DNA of 64,000 bases from Streptomyces griseoluteus (GCA_000717735.1 JOBE01000004.1:133402-197401), one strand, 5' to 3'; positions 16,307-24,843 are shown, counted from the stretch's first letter. Translations and numbers: made by a program. Notes: a model not told the origin generated them from the sequence alone.

Positions 16307-17503
16307 CTACCCGGCAGCAGCCAGGGCACGCGAGATCGAGATCAGCAGGTCGCGGTCCTCAGCCTCGGCACAGCGCAGGGCCGCCACGGCGCGGGCCCCC
16401 TGGTCCGGTACGGGCGGCTCCCGGCGCGCGCGGGCCGCGGCCGCCGCCGCGAACATGGCGGCGAGCCCGGCGGCCTCCGCCTCATGCGACGCCGCACCGC
16501 CCTCCTGAGCCCGGCGGCGGGCCGCCTCGCGCACCCCGTCCGTGCAGTGCGCGGACAGGTGGAGCATCCAGTCGTGAATGGTCGTCATCCGGTAGAGCAG
16601 CACCTGTTCGGGACCGGCGTACCAGGGCGGGGAGAGCATGAGGCTGCTCTGCGAGGCGCCCCCGGGGCGGCCGGCCAGCCGCCACAGCGGGCGCAGGGCG
16701 CAGATCCCGACGAGTGGCTGCCAGACGCGGTCGATCAGCGGGGGCCCGTACGCCGGGACGAGCAGCCCCATCCCGATCATCATCCCGCTGACCGAGATGA
16801 ACGGGGACAGGCTCTCGTTGAGGGCGTCCCACTCGCCGCCCGCCCAGCGCGCCGCGATCGCGGCCAGCTTGAACGAGCCGAAGATGACATTGGCCAGACC
16901 CGCGACCACCAGGACCAGCAGTCCTACCCGCAAGGAGGAGTCGACCGCAGTCCTCCTGCGTTGCGCCGTCCTGCGGCCGATGTCAAGGATCCAGCTCCAG
17001 CACACGACGGTCGTGGCCGCGCCGGCGACGACGTACGTGAGGAGGTACAGGACCAGCATCACGCTGATGAACGGGGAGTCGGCGTAGTACGTGTCGAAGT
17101 CCCGGGGGCGCTCCACCGGCACCTCGCCCAGCGCGAACAGCACGACAAGCGCCGCAATCACCGTGCAGCAGCCGGTCAGCCACACCCGGACCCGCCGCCG
17201 GGTCCGGTCGCGTTCCCCCGCCTCGCCCCGCCAGTGGTCCAGCAGCACGAGGGAGGCGCAGGCGTACGCCGTCATGATGCAGTGGACGAGCAGGGCGGAG
17301 AGGTTGCTGATGCTGGCGGCCCGGTTGACCGCGCTGACGGTGGGCGGGGCGGACAGGACGAAGCCGGCGCAGGGCAGCAGGATCAGTGCGTAGACCGTGA
17401 CGACAGTCGGGTTGCGCCAGTCCCGCAGCAAGGAGGGGGTCTTGGCCAGCAGCGCGATACCCAACACCGAGGCCGGTATGTAGTAATTGGTGCCCTCGGC
17501 CAT
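16307..17503 (-). CDS. MAB_1171c-type putative transporter / membrane protein
   Basis: 398 residues. The N-terminal two thirds carry about seven hydrophobic segments (for example YIPASVLGIALLAK, VTVYALILLPCAGFVL, WLTGCCTVIAALVVLFAL). They are followed by a cytosolic region with RPLWRLAG and an Ala/Arg-rich C-terminus. This pattern fits the actinobacterial MAB_1171c-like family, usually found beside XRE regulators and HExxH proteins, as here. ATG 17503 overlaps the stop of the preceding gene (TGATG), so translation is coupled. A longer in-frame extension upstream is out-of-frame reading of the neighbour and was rejected. What it moves or senses is unknown. Confidence 0.7.
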   Translation of the reverse strand: MAEGTNYYIPASVLGIALLAKTPSLLRDWRNPTVVTVYALILLPCAGFVLSAPPTVSAVNRAASISNLSALLVHCIMTAYACASLVLLDHWRGEAGERDRTRRRVRVWLTGCCTVIAALVVLFALGEVPVERPRDFDTYYADSPFISVMLVLYLLTYVVAGAATTVVCWSWILDIGRRTAQRRRTAVDSSLRVGLLVLVVAGLANVIFGSFKLAAIAARWAGGEWDALNESLSPFISVSGMMIGMGLLVPAYGPPLIDRVWQPLVGICALRPLWRLAGRPGGASQSSLMLSPPWYAGPEQVLLYRMTTIHDWMLHLSAHCTDGVREAARRRAQEGGAASHEAEAAGLAAMFAAAAAARARREPPVPDQGARAVAALRCAEAEDRDLLISISRALAAAG

Positions 17504-18087
17504 CAACGGCCCCCGAGGGAGGTCCAGATGCGGCCGGTACGCTCGTCGGAGGCGGTGCGACTGCGGGAACCCAGCAGGAAGGGCCGGAACCGCGCGGCCA
17601 GCAGCCGGCCGAACCGCTCCGCGCGGCGCTCCTCGTCCAGGTCGTAGGCGGTCCGGGTCGCGACGTGCCCGACCGCGTCGCCGAGACTCCAGTGCTCGCC
17701 GAGCAGCCGGGCGGCGGCCGGAGGCCCGGCCTCGGCGCTGGAACCACCGGACGGCCCGGCGTCCCGTGCCTCCTTGCGGTGCCACAACTCGTGCCCCAGG
17801 ATCACCATCTGGTGCATCGGCAGGGTGTTCTTCTCCACCGCGACTACCTCGTAGTCGCCCAGGTCGATCCAGAGACCGCTCACCGTCCCGGAGGGGAACT
17901 CCTCCAGCATGAGGCGGACCTCGCGCCCGCTGCTCTGCGTCAGATGGGCGCAGATGGCCCCCATCAGCCCATGCAACTGCGACGCCTGCCGACCGGAACG
18001 CATCGCGCCCGCGAACAGCTCATCCCTGTGGTGCCTCATCTCCCGCGAGAGCCCCACCGCGCCCCACATCTTCCCCACCGGACGCAT
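17503..18087 (-). CDS. HExxH (ImmA/IrrE-like) regulator component
   Basis: 194 residues from ATG 18087; ATG 18069 is equally possible because neither has a well-spaced ribosome site. The central region reads SGLWIDLGDYEVVAVEKN and then GHELWHRKEA, an HExxH zinc-metallopeptidase signature in the position seen in ImmA/IrrE-type proteins, which cleave partner repressors. The C-terminus is Arg-rich. It is translated between an XRE-family regulator and the MAB_1171c-type membrane protein and is coupled to the latter. By analogy it may cleave or modulate the XRE protein; this is inference. Confidence 0.65.
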   Translation of the reverse strand: MRPVGKMWGAVGLSREMRHHRDELFAGAMRSGRQASQLHGLMGAICAHLTQSSGREVRLMLEEFPSGTVSGLWIDLGDYEVVAVEKNTLPMHQMVILGHELWHRKEARDAGPSGGSSAEAGPPAAARLLGEHWSLGDAVGHVATRTAYDLDEERRAERFGRLLAARFRPFLLGSRSRTASDERTGRIWTSLGGR

Positions 18088-18196
18088 CCCTTGCTGACAT
18101 ACCGGACTCCACGCGCCGCACACGCGCCGCGAGCATTCTGTCAGCTTGTACGACCGCACCCGTCGGGGCGGGTACCCACGGAGTCAGGCCCCGGTG

Positions 18197-18913
18197 TCAG
18201 CTCCCGCCCGCCCCTTGCTCCCGGGCACGGTCCTCGCGTGAGCGCCGGGCGATGGACTCGATCAGGGCGATGATGGGCTGTGCGGTGTCGTCGGGAACGT
18301 CGGCCAGGGCGCGGGCGGCGTAGTTCACCACGCCGTGCTCCGCTCCGGGGGCAGCTGCCTCTCGGTCCCGGAGCCGCTGGAGGTCCTCGTCCTGGCGGGC
18401 GACGGTGCGCTCCAGCAGGTCCTTGTAGATGCGCTGGAGCACCCGGTCCAAAGCCTCGGTCGGTTCGGCGACGAGGAACTCGATACTCTCGCCGAAAAAG
18501 GCGGCGATCCCGTCGGCATGGTTGAGGTTAGGGGCCTTGCCCGTCTTGATCATCTTGTCGAGCCACTGGGCACTCGTCCCCGCTCCAGCGGCGATCTCCG
18601 CGAGCGAGTACGTCCGGCGGCTTCCGTCCGGGGACTCCTTCAGACGCGTGCGACGCAGGAACAGGATGCGGTCCACGACCTGGTGGGGGCGCTCTTCCAG
18701 CTCAGCGTCCCCGCCCCGGACCACCGACAGGGCCGTAACGGGCCGGCCGCGCAGCAGCGCGTCCACGGCCGCCGGCTCCAGACCGGAGGCAAAGGACAGT
18801 CCGCCCTCCCCCTCGATCCGCAGGACCTCGGCAGGCCGGAGCCCGCTACGCTCGGCCAGAGCGGCGATCCGCCGCGCGGTGCCGGCCGGGTCCGGAGCAG
18901 ACCTCTCGCTCAC
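18197..18913 (-). CDS. XRE-family (helix-turn-helix) transcriptional regulator
   Basis: 238 residues from GTG 18913 with GAGGGG 6 nt upstream. The helix-turn-helix lies at about residues 100-150 (SLAEIAAGAGTSAQWLDKMI, then KAPNLNHADGIAAFF). In front of it is an N-terminal domain that contains a second short helical segment. The C-terminal 80 residues are helical and charged, probably a dimerisation region. It is first in the three-gene operon with the HExxH and MAB_1171c-type proteins, 109 nt upstream of the former. It likely regulates its own operon; no operator was identified. Confidence 0.72.
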   Translation of the reverse strand: MSERSAPDPAGTARRIAALAERSGLRPAEVLRIEGEGGLSFASGLEPAAVDALLRGRPVTALSVVRGGDAELEERPHQVVDRILFLRRTRLKESPDGSRRTYSLAEIAAGAGTSAQWLDKMIKTGKAPNLNHADGIAAFFGESIEFLVAEPTEALDRVLQRIYKDLLERTVARQDEDLQRLRDREAAAPGAEHGVVNYAARALADVPDDTAQPIIALIESIARRSREDRAREQGAGGS

Positions 18914-19041
18914 ATGAACCCCCTCGGCAGGCTTCGCCTACTCGGCTGAATGGTGACACGGGCACGAATTGCCAAGCAGGACAGTAGCTTCGCACAACCA
19001 GAAAAGCAACCACAACTGAACAGAGCTCAACCACCGTTGCA

Positions 19042-19311
19042 TCACAACTGGCTCAAAGCAGGGCGAATAGGGGACGACTCTCTGCCGGGCCGCAGGATCC
19101 GCGCCATCTCACCCTCGACACCGACAAGGCGGGGGAAGTGCTGCACGGCCTCGACACTGACGACGGCTCCGAACGCCCCGTCCTGCCGGCACCTCCGCTC
19201 CGCGCCCCCCTCGGCGAGCCGCAGCCGGCCCGACCGCTCGCCCAGCAGAGGCACCGCCACCCGATGCGGCCCCCTTACGGCTGGCCGCATCGGCAGGTCC
19301 GGGGCACACAC
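19042..19311 (-). pseudogene. Remnant of an S-adenosylmethionine-dependent methyltransferase
   Basis: A short stretch encodes FGAVVSVEAVQHFP followed by EMARILRPG, the post-motif-I/II segment of class I methyltransferases, flanked by unrelated sequence. Motif I and the C-terminal half are absent. It lies in a long gap (18914-19718) that otherwise holds no supported gene and includes an AT-rich patch near 19481-19495. Confidence 0.4.
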
Positions 19312-19718
19312 GGTGTGTTCCGGGTCAGATCGCGCAGGAGGGTAGCCCGGGCTTGGGGCGGGGATCGGGCTGCGGACCGCGCTGTCGGGCCGGTCCGTGC
19401 CGGCCTGCGCTGGGCTGGGCTGGGCTGGAACCGTGGTGGCGAATGCCGCCCCCGGCCCATCAGAGATCCAGGACCTCTAATTACTAACAAATTTGAGGTG
19501 TCGTCGTGGCAATGGGGCTTGCCCACGGGGTCTGAATCGGCGGCAGCGTAGTGGCGGGCTCGGTGGAGGGGGCGGCAGCGGCCTGTGCGGATGGCTGACA
19601 GGTCGGCGCGCGGTGGCTGGCGCCCATGGGCAGGTCCCGCTCCTCCTCCGGCTCGATCGGCGGCAGGACCGGGCGACCACTGTTGTGGTCCTCAAGCCGC
19701 TCACCAAACGCTTCTTGA

Positions 19719-20213
19719 TCACGTTGAGGTATCAGGCATGAAGGCGTACGTCCGGAGCGGATCGACGTGCAGTTCGTGCGGGCCCATGCAATCCGCGGCG
19801 AGAGTGGCCACGCGTGCCCCGCACCTGCACGCCATGTTGCGGCCTCCGGTTCCAAGCGGCCCGCAGCATCCGTGGTGCATGCCCAGCGAGCGGGTCAGCT
19901 GCAGACTCGACACGTCCTGCGGATGCACGATCACGGAGTTCCTGGGTCCGGCAGGCACCATCCCGGTCATGCCCGGTGGCATGAGAAGCGCGCGGTTGCC
20001 CTGCACGTCCGGGGTCTGGGCATCTGGGATTTCGAAGGGGGCGCCCCAGGGTTCGGGATCGATGGCATAGCTGCCTTGGGGGACAGTCGATGGCGCGAGC
20101 CGTGTCGTGCAGTGGCGGTCCTTGTCGTGCACGGAGACGTCCGGGACGCCCGGAACCTCTTTCAAGTCCGAGGTGAGTCTGGCGCCGCACTTCGCGCAGT
20201 AGAAGACCGTCAT
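19719..20213 (-). CDS. Hypothetical protein with zinc-knuckle cysteines
   Basis: 164 residues from ATG 20213. The N-terminus FYCAKCGARLT is a zinc-ribbon half-site and a second pair occurs in MACRCGARVATLAADC. In between is a Pro/Gly-rich region (PEPWGAPFEIPDAQ, LMPPGMTGMVPAGP). No signal peptide or membrane segment. The ribosome site is weak. It appears intact although it is surrounded by transposase remnants. No family function is recognised; the two Cys pairs suggest one structural zinc. Confidence 0.5.
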   Translation of the reverse strand: MTVFYCAKCGARLTSDLKEVPGVPDVSVHDKDRHCTTRLAPSTVPQGSYAIDPEPWGAPFEIPDAQTPDVQGNRALLMPPGMTGMVPAGPRNSVIVHPQDVSSLQLTRSLGMHHGCCGPLGTGGRNMACRCGARVATLAADCMGPHELHVDPLRTYAFMPDTST

Positions 20214-20265
20214 ACGAGCCGTTGTATCCCACCGACAACGTCGGTTACGACTGCGTTTTTCCTGC

Positions 20266-20430
20266 TCAGCCCGCCTGTCCGATGCAGGCGGTGGGAAAGG
20301 TGATGGACTCGTCGAAGGTGATCCGGCTCTGGAGGCAGTGGTGGAGCTGGCCGAGCATGCGGTTGAACAGGTGCCGCAGGGCTTGGGCGTGCCAGTCCAG
20401 GGGGGGGGCACACCTGCGGCAGTACCTCTG
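20266..20430 (-). pseudogene. C-terminal remnant of an IS110-like transposase
   Basis: The frame reads ALRHLFNRMLGQLHHCLQ and FDES before a stop, resembling the end of IS110-family transposases (ALRxLxNRxxGxLHxCL ... YDE). No RuvC-like or Tnp20 domain remains and no start is present. Family assignment is by pattern only. Confidence 0.42.
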
Positions 20431-20606
20431 ATGCAACCGTGGGTACGCCCGTGCAGACAACCGTCGGTGCAACCTTCCCGGGGCGGCGAACAGGCCGGCC
20501 GCGGGACCGGCTTGCCCACGGCCCGCGACCGGGGCACGCGTGGTGGCGCACACCGGTCGCGGATGTGGGGGCGCCGGTTACCGGCGGCGGAGCAGGGTCA
20601 GGACCA

Positions 20607-20828
20607 TCAGCGCCTGCCGGGCGAGACCGCGCTGGCGAGGGCGCCGATGGTCTCGCGCAGAGCGGGCAGGTCATGCAGGACGTAGCCGAGGAACAGCAGG
20701 GCGAGCAGGATCACCGCTCCGTGGCGGCGCAGGAAAGCCACATCGGGCTCCGCGGCCCGCTCCGGGGCGGGCTGCTGGACGGGCTGCACAACGGACTGCT
20801 CGGTGGGCTGCTGGGTCGAGTCGAACAT
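20607..20828 (-). CDS. Small single-pass membrane protein
   Basis: 73 residues from ATG 20828, with GGGGGA 6 nt upstream. A Gln/Pro-rich N-terminus (about 25 residues) is followed by DVAFLRRHGAVILLALLFL, a good membrane segment with positive residues before it, and a short C-terminal tail. No family recognised. It lies in a degraded mobile-element region but has clean start signals. Confidence 0.5.
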   Translation of the reverse strand: MFDSTQQPTEQSVVQPVQQPAPERAAEPDVAFLRRHGAVILLALLFLGYVLHDLPALRETIGALASAVSPGRR

Positions 20829-20901
20829 GGATGTCCCCCTGGCTGAGTGTGGGATGACCGGTCCGTCGACGCGGCGATCCGCACCTTCAAGGAAGAAGGG
20901 G

Positions 20902-21087
20902 TTAGCTGTTGCTGGCCATGACGTCGGAGACGTTCGCGTGGAGACGTGAGGCGGGAGGGCGGTTTCCGGCGGTGGTGCGAGGCCGGTGGTAGTTGTAGTG
21001 GACATTCCAGACCACGATCGCCCGGGGTCGCTCTTCTTCGGGGGTCCACTGTCGGGCGTAGAGCAGCTCTTCGGCGAGGATTCGTCG
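20902..21087 (-). pseudogene. C-terminal remnant of an IS481-like transposase
   Basis: On the minus strand the frame ending at TAA 20902 reads ILAEELLYARQWTPEEE, then WNVHYNYHRPRTTAGNRPP and ends SDVMASNS. The HYNYHRPH-type signature with PPASR is the usual end of IS481/IS3-like DDE transposases. The catalytic domain is missing. Its upstream edge abuts the 5' fragment of another gene at about 21085, which marks a recombination junction. Confidence 0.65.
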
Positions 21088-21212
21088 AACGGCACCACAT
21101 CACCCAGGCACAGCTCCCACGGCATAACGTCCTGAGCCATCCGACTGGGAAGCTGCCGCGGCAGCACCGTGGTGATCGCCAGAGCGGTACCGCGGGTCTC
21201 CTCATTGGTCAT
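21081..21212 (-). pseudogene. 5' fragment of an unidentified gene cut by the IS481-like remnant
   Basis: ATG 21212 has AGGAAAC about 9 nt upstream and codes for some 44 plausible residues (TRGTALAITTVLPRQLPSRM, then DVMPWELCLGDVVPF). Beyond this the frame enters the transposase remnant. No family recognised. Confidence 0.35.
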
Positions 21213-21219
21213 GATCTAT

Positions 21220-21638
21220 GTTTCCTGCACGGGGAGCAGCTTGAAGAACTGGCCATCCGGGAGGTAGCGGGCGGCTGGGCCATCAATGTGACGCCTCGAG
21301 AACTAGTTGGCGTGCGCATGCAGCGCATAGACCCCGCTCCGGAGCTCCAGCTGAATGAGCGGCGGTGGCTACTGGTGCTCGCCTCGCGCTTGCCGCTCCC
21401 GGTGCGGTTCGGCGAACCGTCCGAGCGCTTCCCCAAGTACTGGAACGCGATGACGCGGATTCCCGGAGAGCCGCTGGACCACGGCTCGATCAGCCGCGGC
21501 AATCACGCGGCCAAGGCGCAGGCGGGGTCGTGGTCTCTGTCCCTACTGTCACCCCATCTCCCACTCACAGGGCGGGCGCATGCTGACCTCCAGCCGATCA
21601 CAGCCCATAGCGCCGCCGGCGAGGACCACGAAGCATGA
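21220..21638 (+). pseudogene. Unidentified coding fragment
   Basis: An open frame with coding-like third positions reads LEELAIREVAGGWAINVTP, then ERRWLLVLASRLPLPVRFGE and ERFPKYWNAMTRIPGEP. No credible start codon or ribosome site precedes it; upstream sequence is transposase debris. It may be the 3' part of a truncated gene or chance. No family recognised. Confidence 0.28.
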
Positions 21639-21662
21639 GGTCGAGCCTCGCAGGCCCACAGA

Positions 21663-21844
21663 GGATCAGGCCGGATCAGGGAGCGGGGTCCGGTGCATGA
21701 GGTCTCCCCAGGCCCGCAGGGCCTGGGGGACGCCTCGCGAGGCGGAGGAGGGCGCCATGGCGGAGCCATGGAGACCGACGACAACGCGGCGAGGCTCGGT
21801 GCCAGACCCCGCGAGCCCGGCATGATCCGAACGAGAGGCCCTAG
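21663..21844. repeat. CTAG-ended dispersed repeat, copy b (longest copy, about 180 bp)
   Basis: From GGATCAGGCCGGATCAGGGA to GATCCGAACGAGAGGCCCTAG (ends given in part). It contains the same internal blocks as copy c, plus about 60 bp extra in the middle, and that extra part matches copy f at 60.6 kb. Its left end has diverged. It ends 9 nt before the LysR start codon. Confidence 0.75.
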
Positions 21845-21847
21845 GCT
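21842..21847 (+). promoter_or_regulatory. Probable -10 box of a leaderless LysR transcript
   Basis: TAGGCT lies 6 nt before the GTG start with no Shine-Dalgarno site in between, the usual layout of leaderless Streptomyces genes (TANNNT then start codon). Its first three bases are the TAG of the repeat end. Confidence 0.4.
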
Positions 21848-21853
21848 CGTGGT

Positions 21854-22807
21854 GTGGATCTCGCAGCGGTACGCACCTTTCTCGCCGTCGTGGACACGGG
21901 CCGGTTCCGTCAGGCGGCCGACGAGCTGGCGATCACCCAGCAGGCCGTCTCCAAGCGCGTCGCCGCGCTGGAGAAGGAGCTCGGCGTGCGCCTGCTGACC
22001 CGCACCCCGCACGGTGCGGAGGTGACGATCGACGGACAGGCGTTCCTGCCGCACGCGCGCGCACTGCTCCACGCCGAGGCGCGTGCCATGGCCCCGGTGC
22101 GGCCCGGTGGGCGCGCGCTGCGGGTGGACGTGATCGGCCGGCGGCTCGCGCCCGCGGCGCTGCTGCGCGCGTTCCACCGGGCGTTCCCCGGGATCGAGCT
22201 CGACGTCGTGACCCTGTTCGACGCCGAGGCGGCCGTCGCCGCGCTCCGGGCGGGCACGATCGACGCGTCCTTCCGGGCGGTCACCATGCCCGGCCTGCGG
22301 CTGCCCGAGGGCGTCGAGGCGTTTCCGGTCCTGGACGAGCCGCTCCAGCTCCTGACCGGTCCCGCGCACGCGCTCGCGGGCGCCCGTGTCGTGACGCCCG
22401 AGCGGCTCGTCGGGCACCGGATCTGGATTCCGGGCATCGTCAGCGGCACCGAGTGGGCCGCCTACTACGCGGACCTCGCCGCCGCGTTCGGGCTCACCAT
22501 CGAGGTGACGGGTCCCGACTTCGGGACCGAGGCGCTGTTCGACGCCGTCGCGGACTCCCCCGAACTCGCCACCTTCGTGGGCGAGCAGACCCGTCTCGTC
22601 TGGCCCGAGGGCCACGATCTGCGGCGCGTCGCCGTGCACGGGCCGACACCGGTGTATCCGCACTCCCTGCTGTGGGCCGTGGACAACCCGCACCCGGCAC
22701 TCGCCACCCTCCGGTCCCACCTCGCCGACTCGGGGTCCGCCGACCGGGGCACCGACATCTGGACACCCGCCTGGGCCCGGCCCCGAGAGCCCCGCCAGGA
22801 GCCATAG
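21854..22807 (+). CDS. LysR-family transcriptional regulator
   Basis: 317 residues. The N-terminal winged helix-turn-helix is standard: FLAVVDTGRFRQAADELAI, QQAVSKRVAALEKELGVRLL. An effector-binding domain of two Rossmann-like halves follows (LRVDVIGRRLAPAALLRAFH, HRIWIPGIVSGTEWAAYY). The C-terminus is longer and Pro/Arg-rich. It starts with GTG directly downstream of a dispersed repeat and is probably translated without a leader. No divergent partner is intact, so the regulated genes are unclear. Confidence 0.88.
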   Translation: MDLAAVRTFLAVVDTGRFRQAADELAITQQAVSKRVAALEKELGVRLLTRTPHGAEVTIDGQAFLPHARALLHAEARAMAPVRPGGRALRVDVIGRRLAPAALLRAFHRAFPGIELDVVTLFDAEAAVAALRAGTIDASFRAVTMPGLRLPEGVEAFPVLDEPLQLLTGPAHALAGARVVTPERLVGHRIWIPGIVSGTEWAAYYADLAAAFGLTIEVTGPDFGTEALFDAVADSPELATFVGEQTRLVWPEGHDLRRVAVHGPTPVYPHSLLWAVDNPHPALATLRSHLADSGSADRGTDIWTPAWARPREPRQEP

Positions 22808-22856
22808 ACTCGGACGCCGAGTGCGGACAGCGGGTTCAGGGGGAAGGCGGCCGGTG

Positions 22857-23222
22857 ATGAGGTGGAACCTCGATGCCGTGGTGGGGGTGTCCGTGGGGCT
22901 GGTCGGGGTGGGGCTCGTGGTCGCCGGGGTGGTCTGGAAGGGACGTGCGGTGCGGCCGTTCGCGGCCTCGCGGGCCCGGTCCGCGGCCCAGCGGGAGTAC
23001 GCGCGCGATCTGCAGCGGGCCGCCGACCAGGTGATCGCGACGGCCCGCCGGTCCGCCGGCGAGGGCGAACCGGCGATCGTCACCGTCGAGGCCGTGGTGC
23101 GGACGACGCGGGAGCGCTACGGGTACACCGAGGTGGAGCGTCCGCACGCGGCGGCTGCGCTGCGCCGCCGGTACGAGCACTGGCGGTGCGCGGTCGACTG
23201 CGTCACGGACGCCTACGGCTGA
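22857..23222 (+). CDS. Small membrane-anchored hypothetical protein
   Basis: 121 residues. One N-terminal hydrophobic segment (VVGVSVGLVGVGLVVAGVVW) is followed by a basic helical region (FAASRARSAAQREYARDL, AADQVIATARRSAGE). GGGGAAGG stands 6 nt before GTG 22854 and 9 nt before ATG 22857; either may start. Its 3' end overlaps the convergent NTF2-like gene by 10 bp. No family recognised. Confidence 0.55.
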   Translation: MRWNLDAVVGVSVGLVGVGLVVAGVVWKGRAVRPFAASRARSAAQREYARDLQRAADQVIATARRSAGEGEPAIVTVEAVVRTTRERYGYTEVERPHAAAALRRRYEHWRCAVDCVTDAYG

Positions 23223-23659
23223 ACGTCCGCCTGGGGCACGGGCGTTCCCTGGTGGTAGTACATCCGCAGGGCCGAGCCCCCGGGCGCGCGGCGCCAGAGC
23301 GAGCTGCGCCGGGCCCGGTGGCCGTCGCGGAGCGTCTCGTACGTGAGGTGGACGAGGCCGGGGGCGAGGAGGACTCCGGTGACGGCCTCCGGTTCGTAGT
23401 GCGTTCCGTCTTCCACGCTGCCCGCCATCCCGGGCAGGGCGGCGAGCATCTCCTCGTACGTCCAGCGCCGGCCGGAGGCGCCGACCTCGACGAACTCGGG
23501 GTCGAGCAGCTCGGCGGCGAGCGCCCGGGAGAGGCGCACGGACGGGTCCAGGAGGCGTAGTTCGCCCGCGATGGCTTCGGCGACCGCGGGGTCCACGTCG
23601 GCGGCCTGCGGTACGGGGGCGTGCGAGAGGGGCGTTCGGTGCTCCTGGTGGTACGTCAT
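23213..23659 (-). CDS. NTF2-like (DUF4440-type) protein
   Basis: 148 residues. The pattern ELRLLDPSVRLSRALAAELLDPEFVEVGASGRRWTYEEM (in part LLDPEFVEVGASGR) followed by GVLLAPGLVHLTYET and ALRMYYHQGTP is typical of small SnoaL/NTF2-like proteins of the DUF4440 kind. In its relatives RSSLWRR also precedes the final strand. Cytosolic; function unknown. Confidence 0.75.
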   Translation of the reverse strand: MTYHQEHRTPLSHAPVPQAADVDPAVAEAIAGELRLLDPSVRLSRALAAELLDPEFVEVGASGRRWTYEEMLAALPGMAGSVEDGTHYEPEAVTGVLLAPGLVHLTYETLRDGHRARRSSLWRRAPGGSALRMYYHQGTPVPQADVQP

Positions 23660-23764
23660 GCGGGCATTCTGCCCGGTCGGCGCGCTGGTCGGCGCGGGGA
23701 TTTTCCCCGGGCCGGCCGACCGAAGGCCGACCGGCGACCGACCGCCGGCCGACCGACCGGTGCG

Positions 23765-24139
23765 TCAGCCGCCGGACGCCTTCGCGTAGTCGCCGAAGCC
23801 GGACCAGTCGAGGACGACGCAGGCGTCGTCGCCGACGACCCAGGCGTCGTGGCCGGGCGTGACTTCCATGAAGTCGCCTGCCCCGAACTCCGTCGATTCG
23901 CCGTCGTCCATGACGACGTTCAGCCGGCCGCTGACCACGTAACCGACGTGCGAGGCCTGACAGCTGTCGGTGCCCGCGATCGGCTTGACGTGCTGGGACC
24001 ACTTCCAGCCCGGCTCGAACACGGCGCGCCCGACCGGGCCGCCTCCACTGGTGAGCAGGTCGAGCCTGCCCTTGCCGTCCTCGAAGGGACGGGTCTCGTC
24101 CGCTTCGTCGAAGTTCTTACGTACGATGCCGGCCATCAT
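23765..24139 (-). CDS. Cupin-domain protein
   Basis: 124 residues. A single small cupin barrel: GWKWSQHVKPI, SHVGYVVSGRLNVVMDDGE, FGAGDFMEVTPGHDAWVVGDD. His residues in QHV and SHVG and the Glu/His of motif 2 could bind one metal. The ATG pair at 24139/24136 leaves the exact start open. Between this gene and 23659 lies a 105-bp gap with short GACCG direct repeats. Confidence 0.8.
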   Translation of the reverse strand: MMAGIVRKNFDEADETRPFEDGKGRLDLLTSGGGPVGRAVFEPGWKWSQHVKPIAGTDSCQASHVGYVVSGRLNVVMDDGESTEFGAGDFMEVTPGHDAWVVGDDACVVLDWSGFGDYAKASGG

Positions 24140-24386
24140 CCACTCCCGGCGGTGGAGAGGTGGGTCCCCGAGTCCACTTCCAGGCTACGCCGGGATGCCG
24201 TCGGCCACCCGGTCTGGCCGCCGTCGCCGCTTGGCGGTTCTGCGCACATCCGCCATCCCAAATTTGTGCGCATCCCATAGGGGACAGACCTACACATAAA
24301 GGTCAGATAAGCGCACAATGAAACAGCGGCATCCTTCGCCGCACCTGCTTGTCAGACGCGCAAGACGCCAGAAGGAGGCGAGTCGT

Positions 24387-24824
24387 ATGTCCGACGTCTC
24401 TCACCGTCGTGGTGACATCGCTGGACACCCTGACGCCACCGAGATGCGGGACAGGTACGCCCGTGTACTGCAGACCCGAGGGGTCGCGGCCGTCGAGGAG
24501 CTCGTGATCCTCGCCGGCGTCTACGCCGCGATCTCCGCGTGGACGGTCCACTTCTCCGCGACCCAGCCCGCACTCGCCATCACCAACCTCGTCGTCGGCG
24601 TCGCCCTCGCGATCCTCGGCCTGTGCATGTCGATGGCTCCCGAGCGGTCGCAGGACCTGAACTTCGTCGTCCTGCTGATGGGCGCGTGGCTGATCATCGC
24701 CCCGTGGGTGGTCGGACAGAGCCCCGACACGGGCACCGTTCTCAGCAACGTGATCACCGGCGCGTGCGTCTGCCTGTTCTCCCTCACGGCCGGCGGACTG
24801 CTCATGAGCAAGCGAAGGACGTGA
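24387..24824 (+). CDS. SPW-repeat membrane protein
   Basis: 145 residues with four hydrophobic helices in two repeats. The SPW-type motifs appear as ISAW and IAPWVVG, one per repeat. ATG 24387 is chosen because GGAGG precedes it by 8 nt; an in-frame ATG 69 nt upstream lacks one. The short N-terminal cytosolic tail is acidic/basic mixed (HPDATEMRDRYARVLQ). Function unknown in the family; common in Streptomyces. A strong hairpin follows at 24844. Confidence 0.82.
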   Translation: MSDVSHRRGDIAGHPDATEMRDRYARVLQTRGVAAVEELVILAGVYAAISAWTVHFSATQPALAITNLVVGVALAILGLCMSMAPERSQDLNFVVLLMGAWLIIAPWVVGQSPDTGTVLSNVITGACVCLFSLTAGGLLMSKRRT

Positions 24825-24843
24825 CCTGCTGATCCTCTCCCGG

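Noticed and set aside
19484..19855. Minus-strand open frame of 123 codons
   Set aside because: No ribosome site, mixed composition, overlaps the better-supported zinc-knuckle gene; not reported as a gene.
21503..23083. 526-codon open frame antisense to the LysR gene
   Set aside because: Antisense shadow of a well-supported LysR gene; its amino-acid composition is Arg/Gly/Pro-rich without any fold signature.
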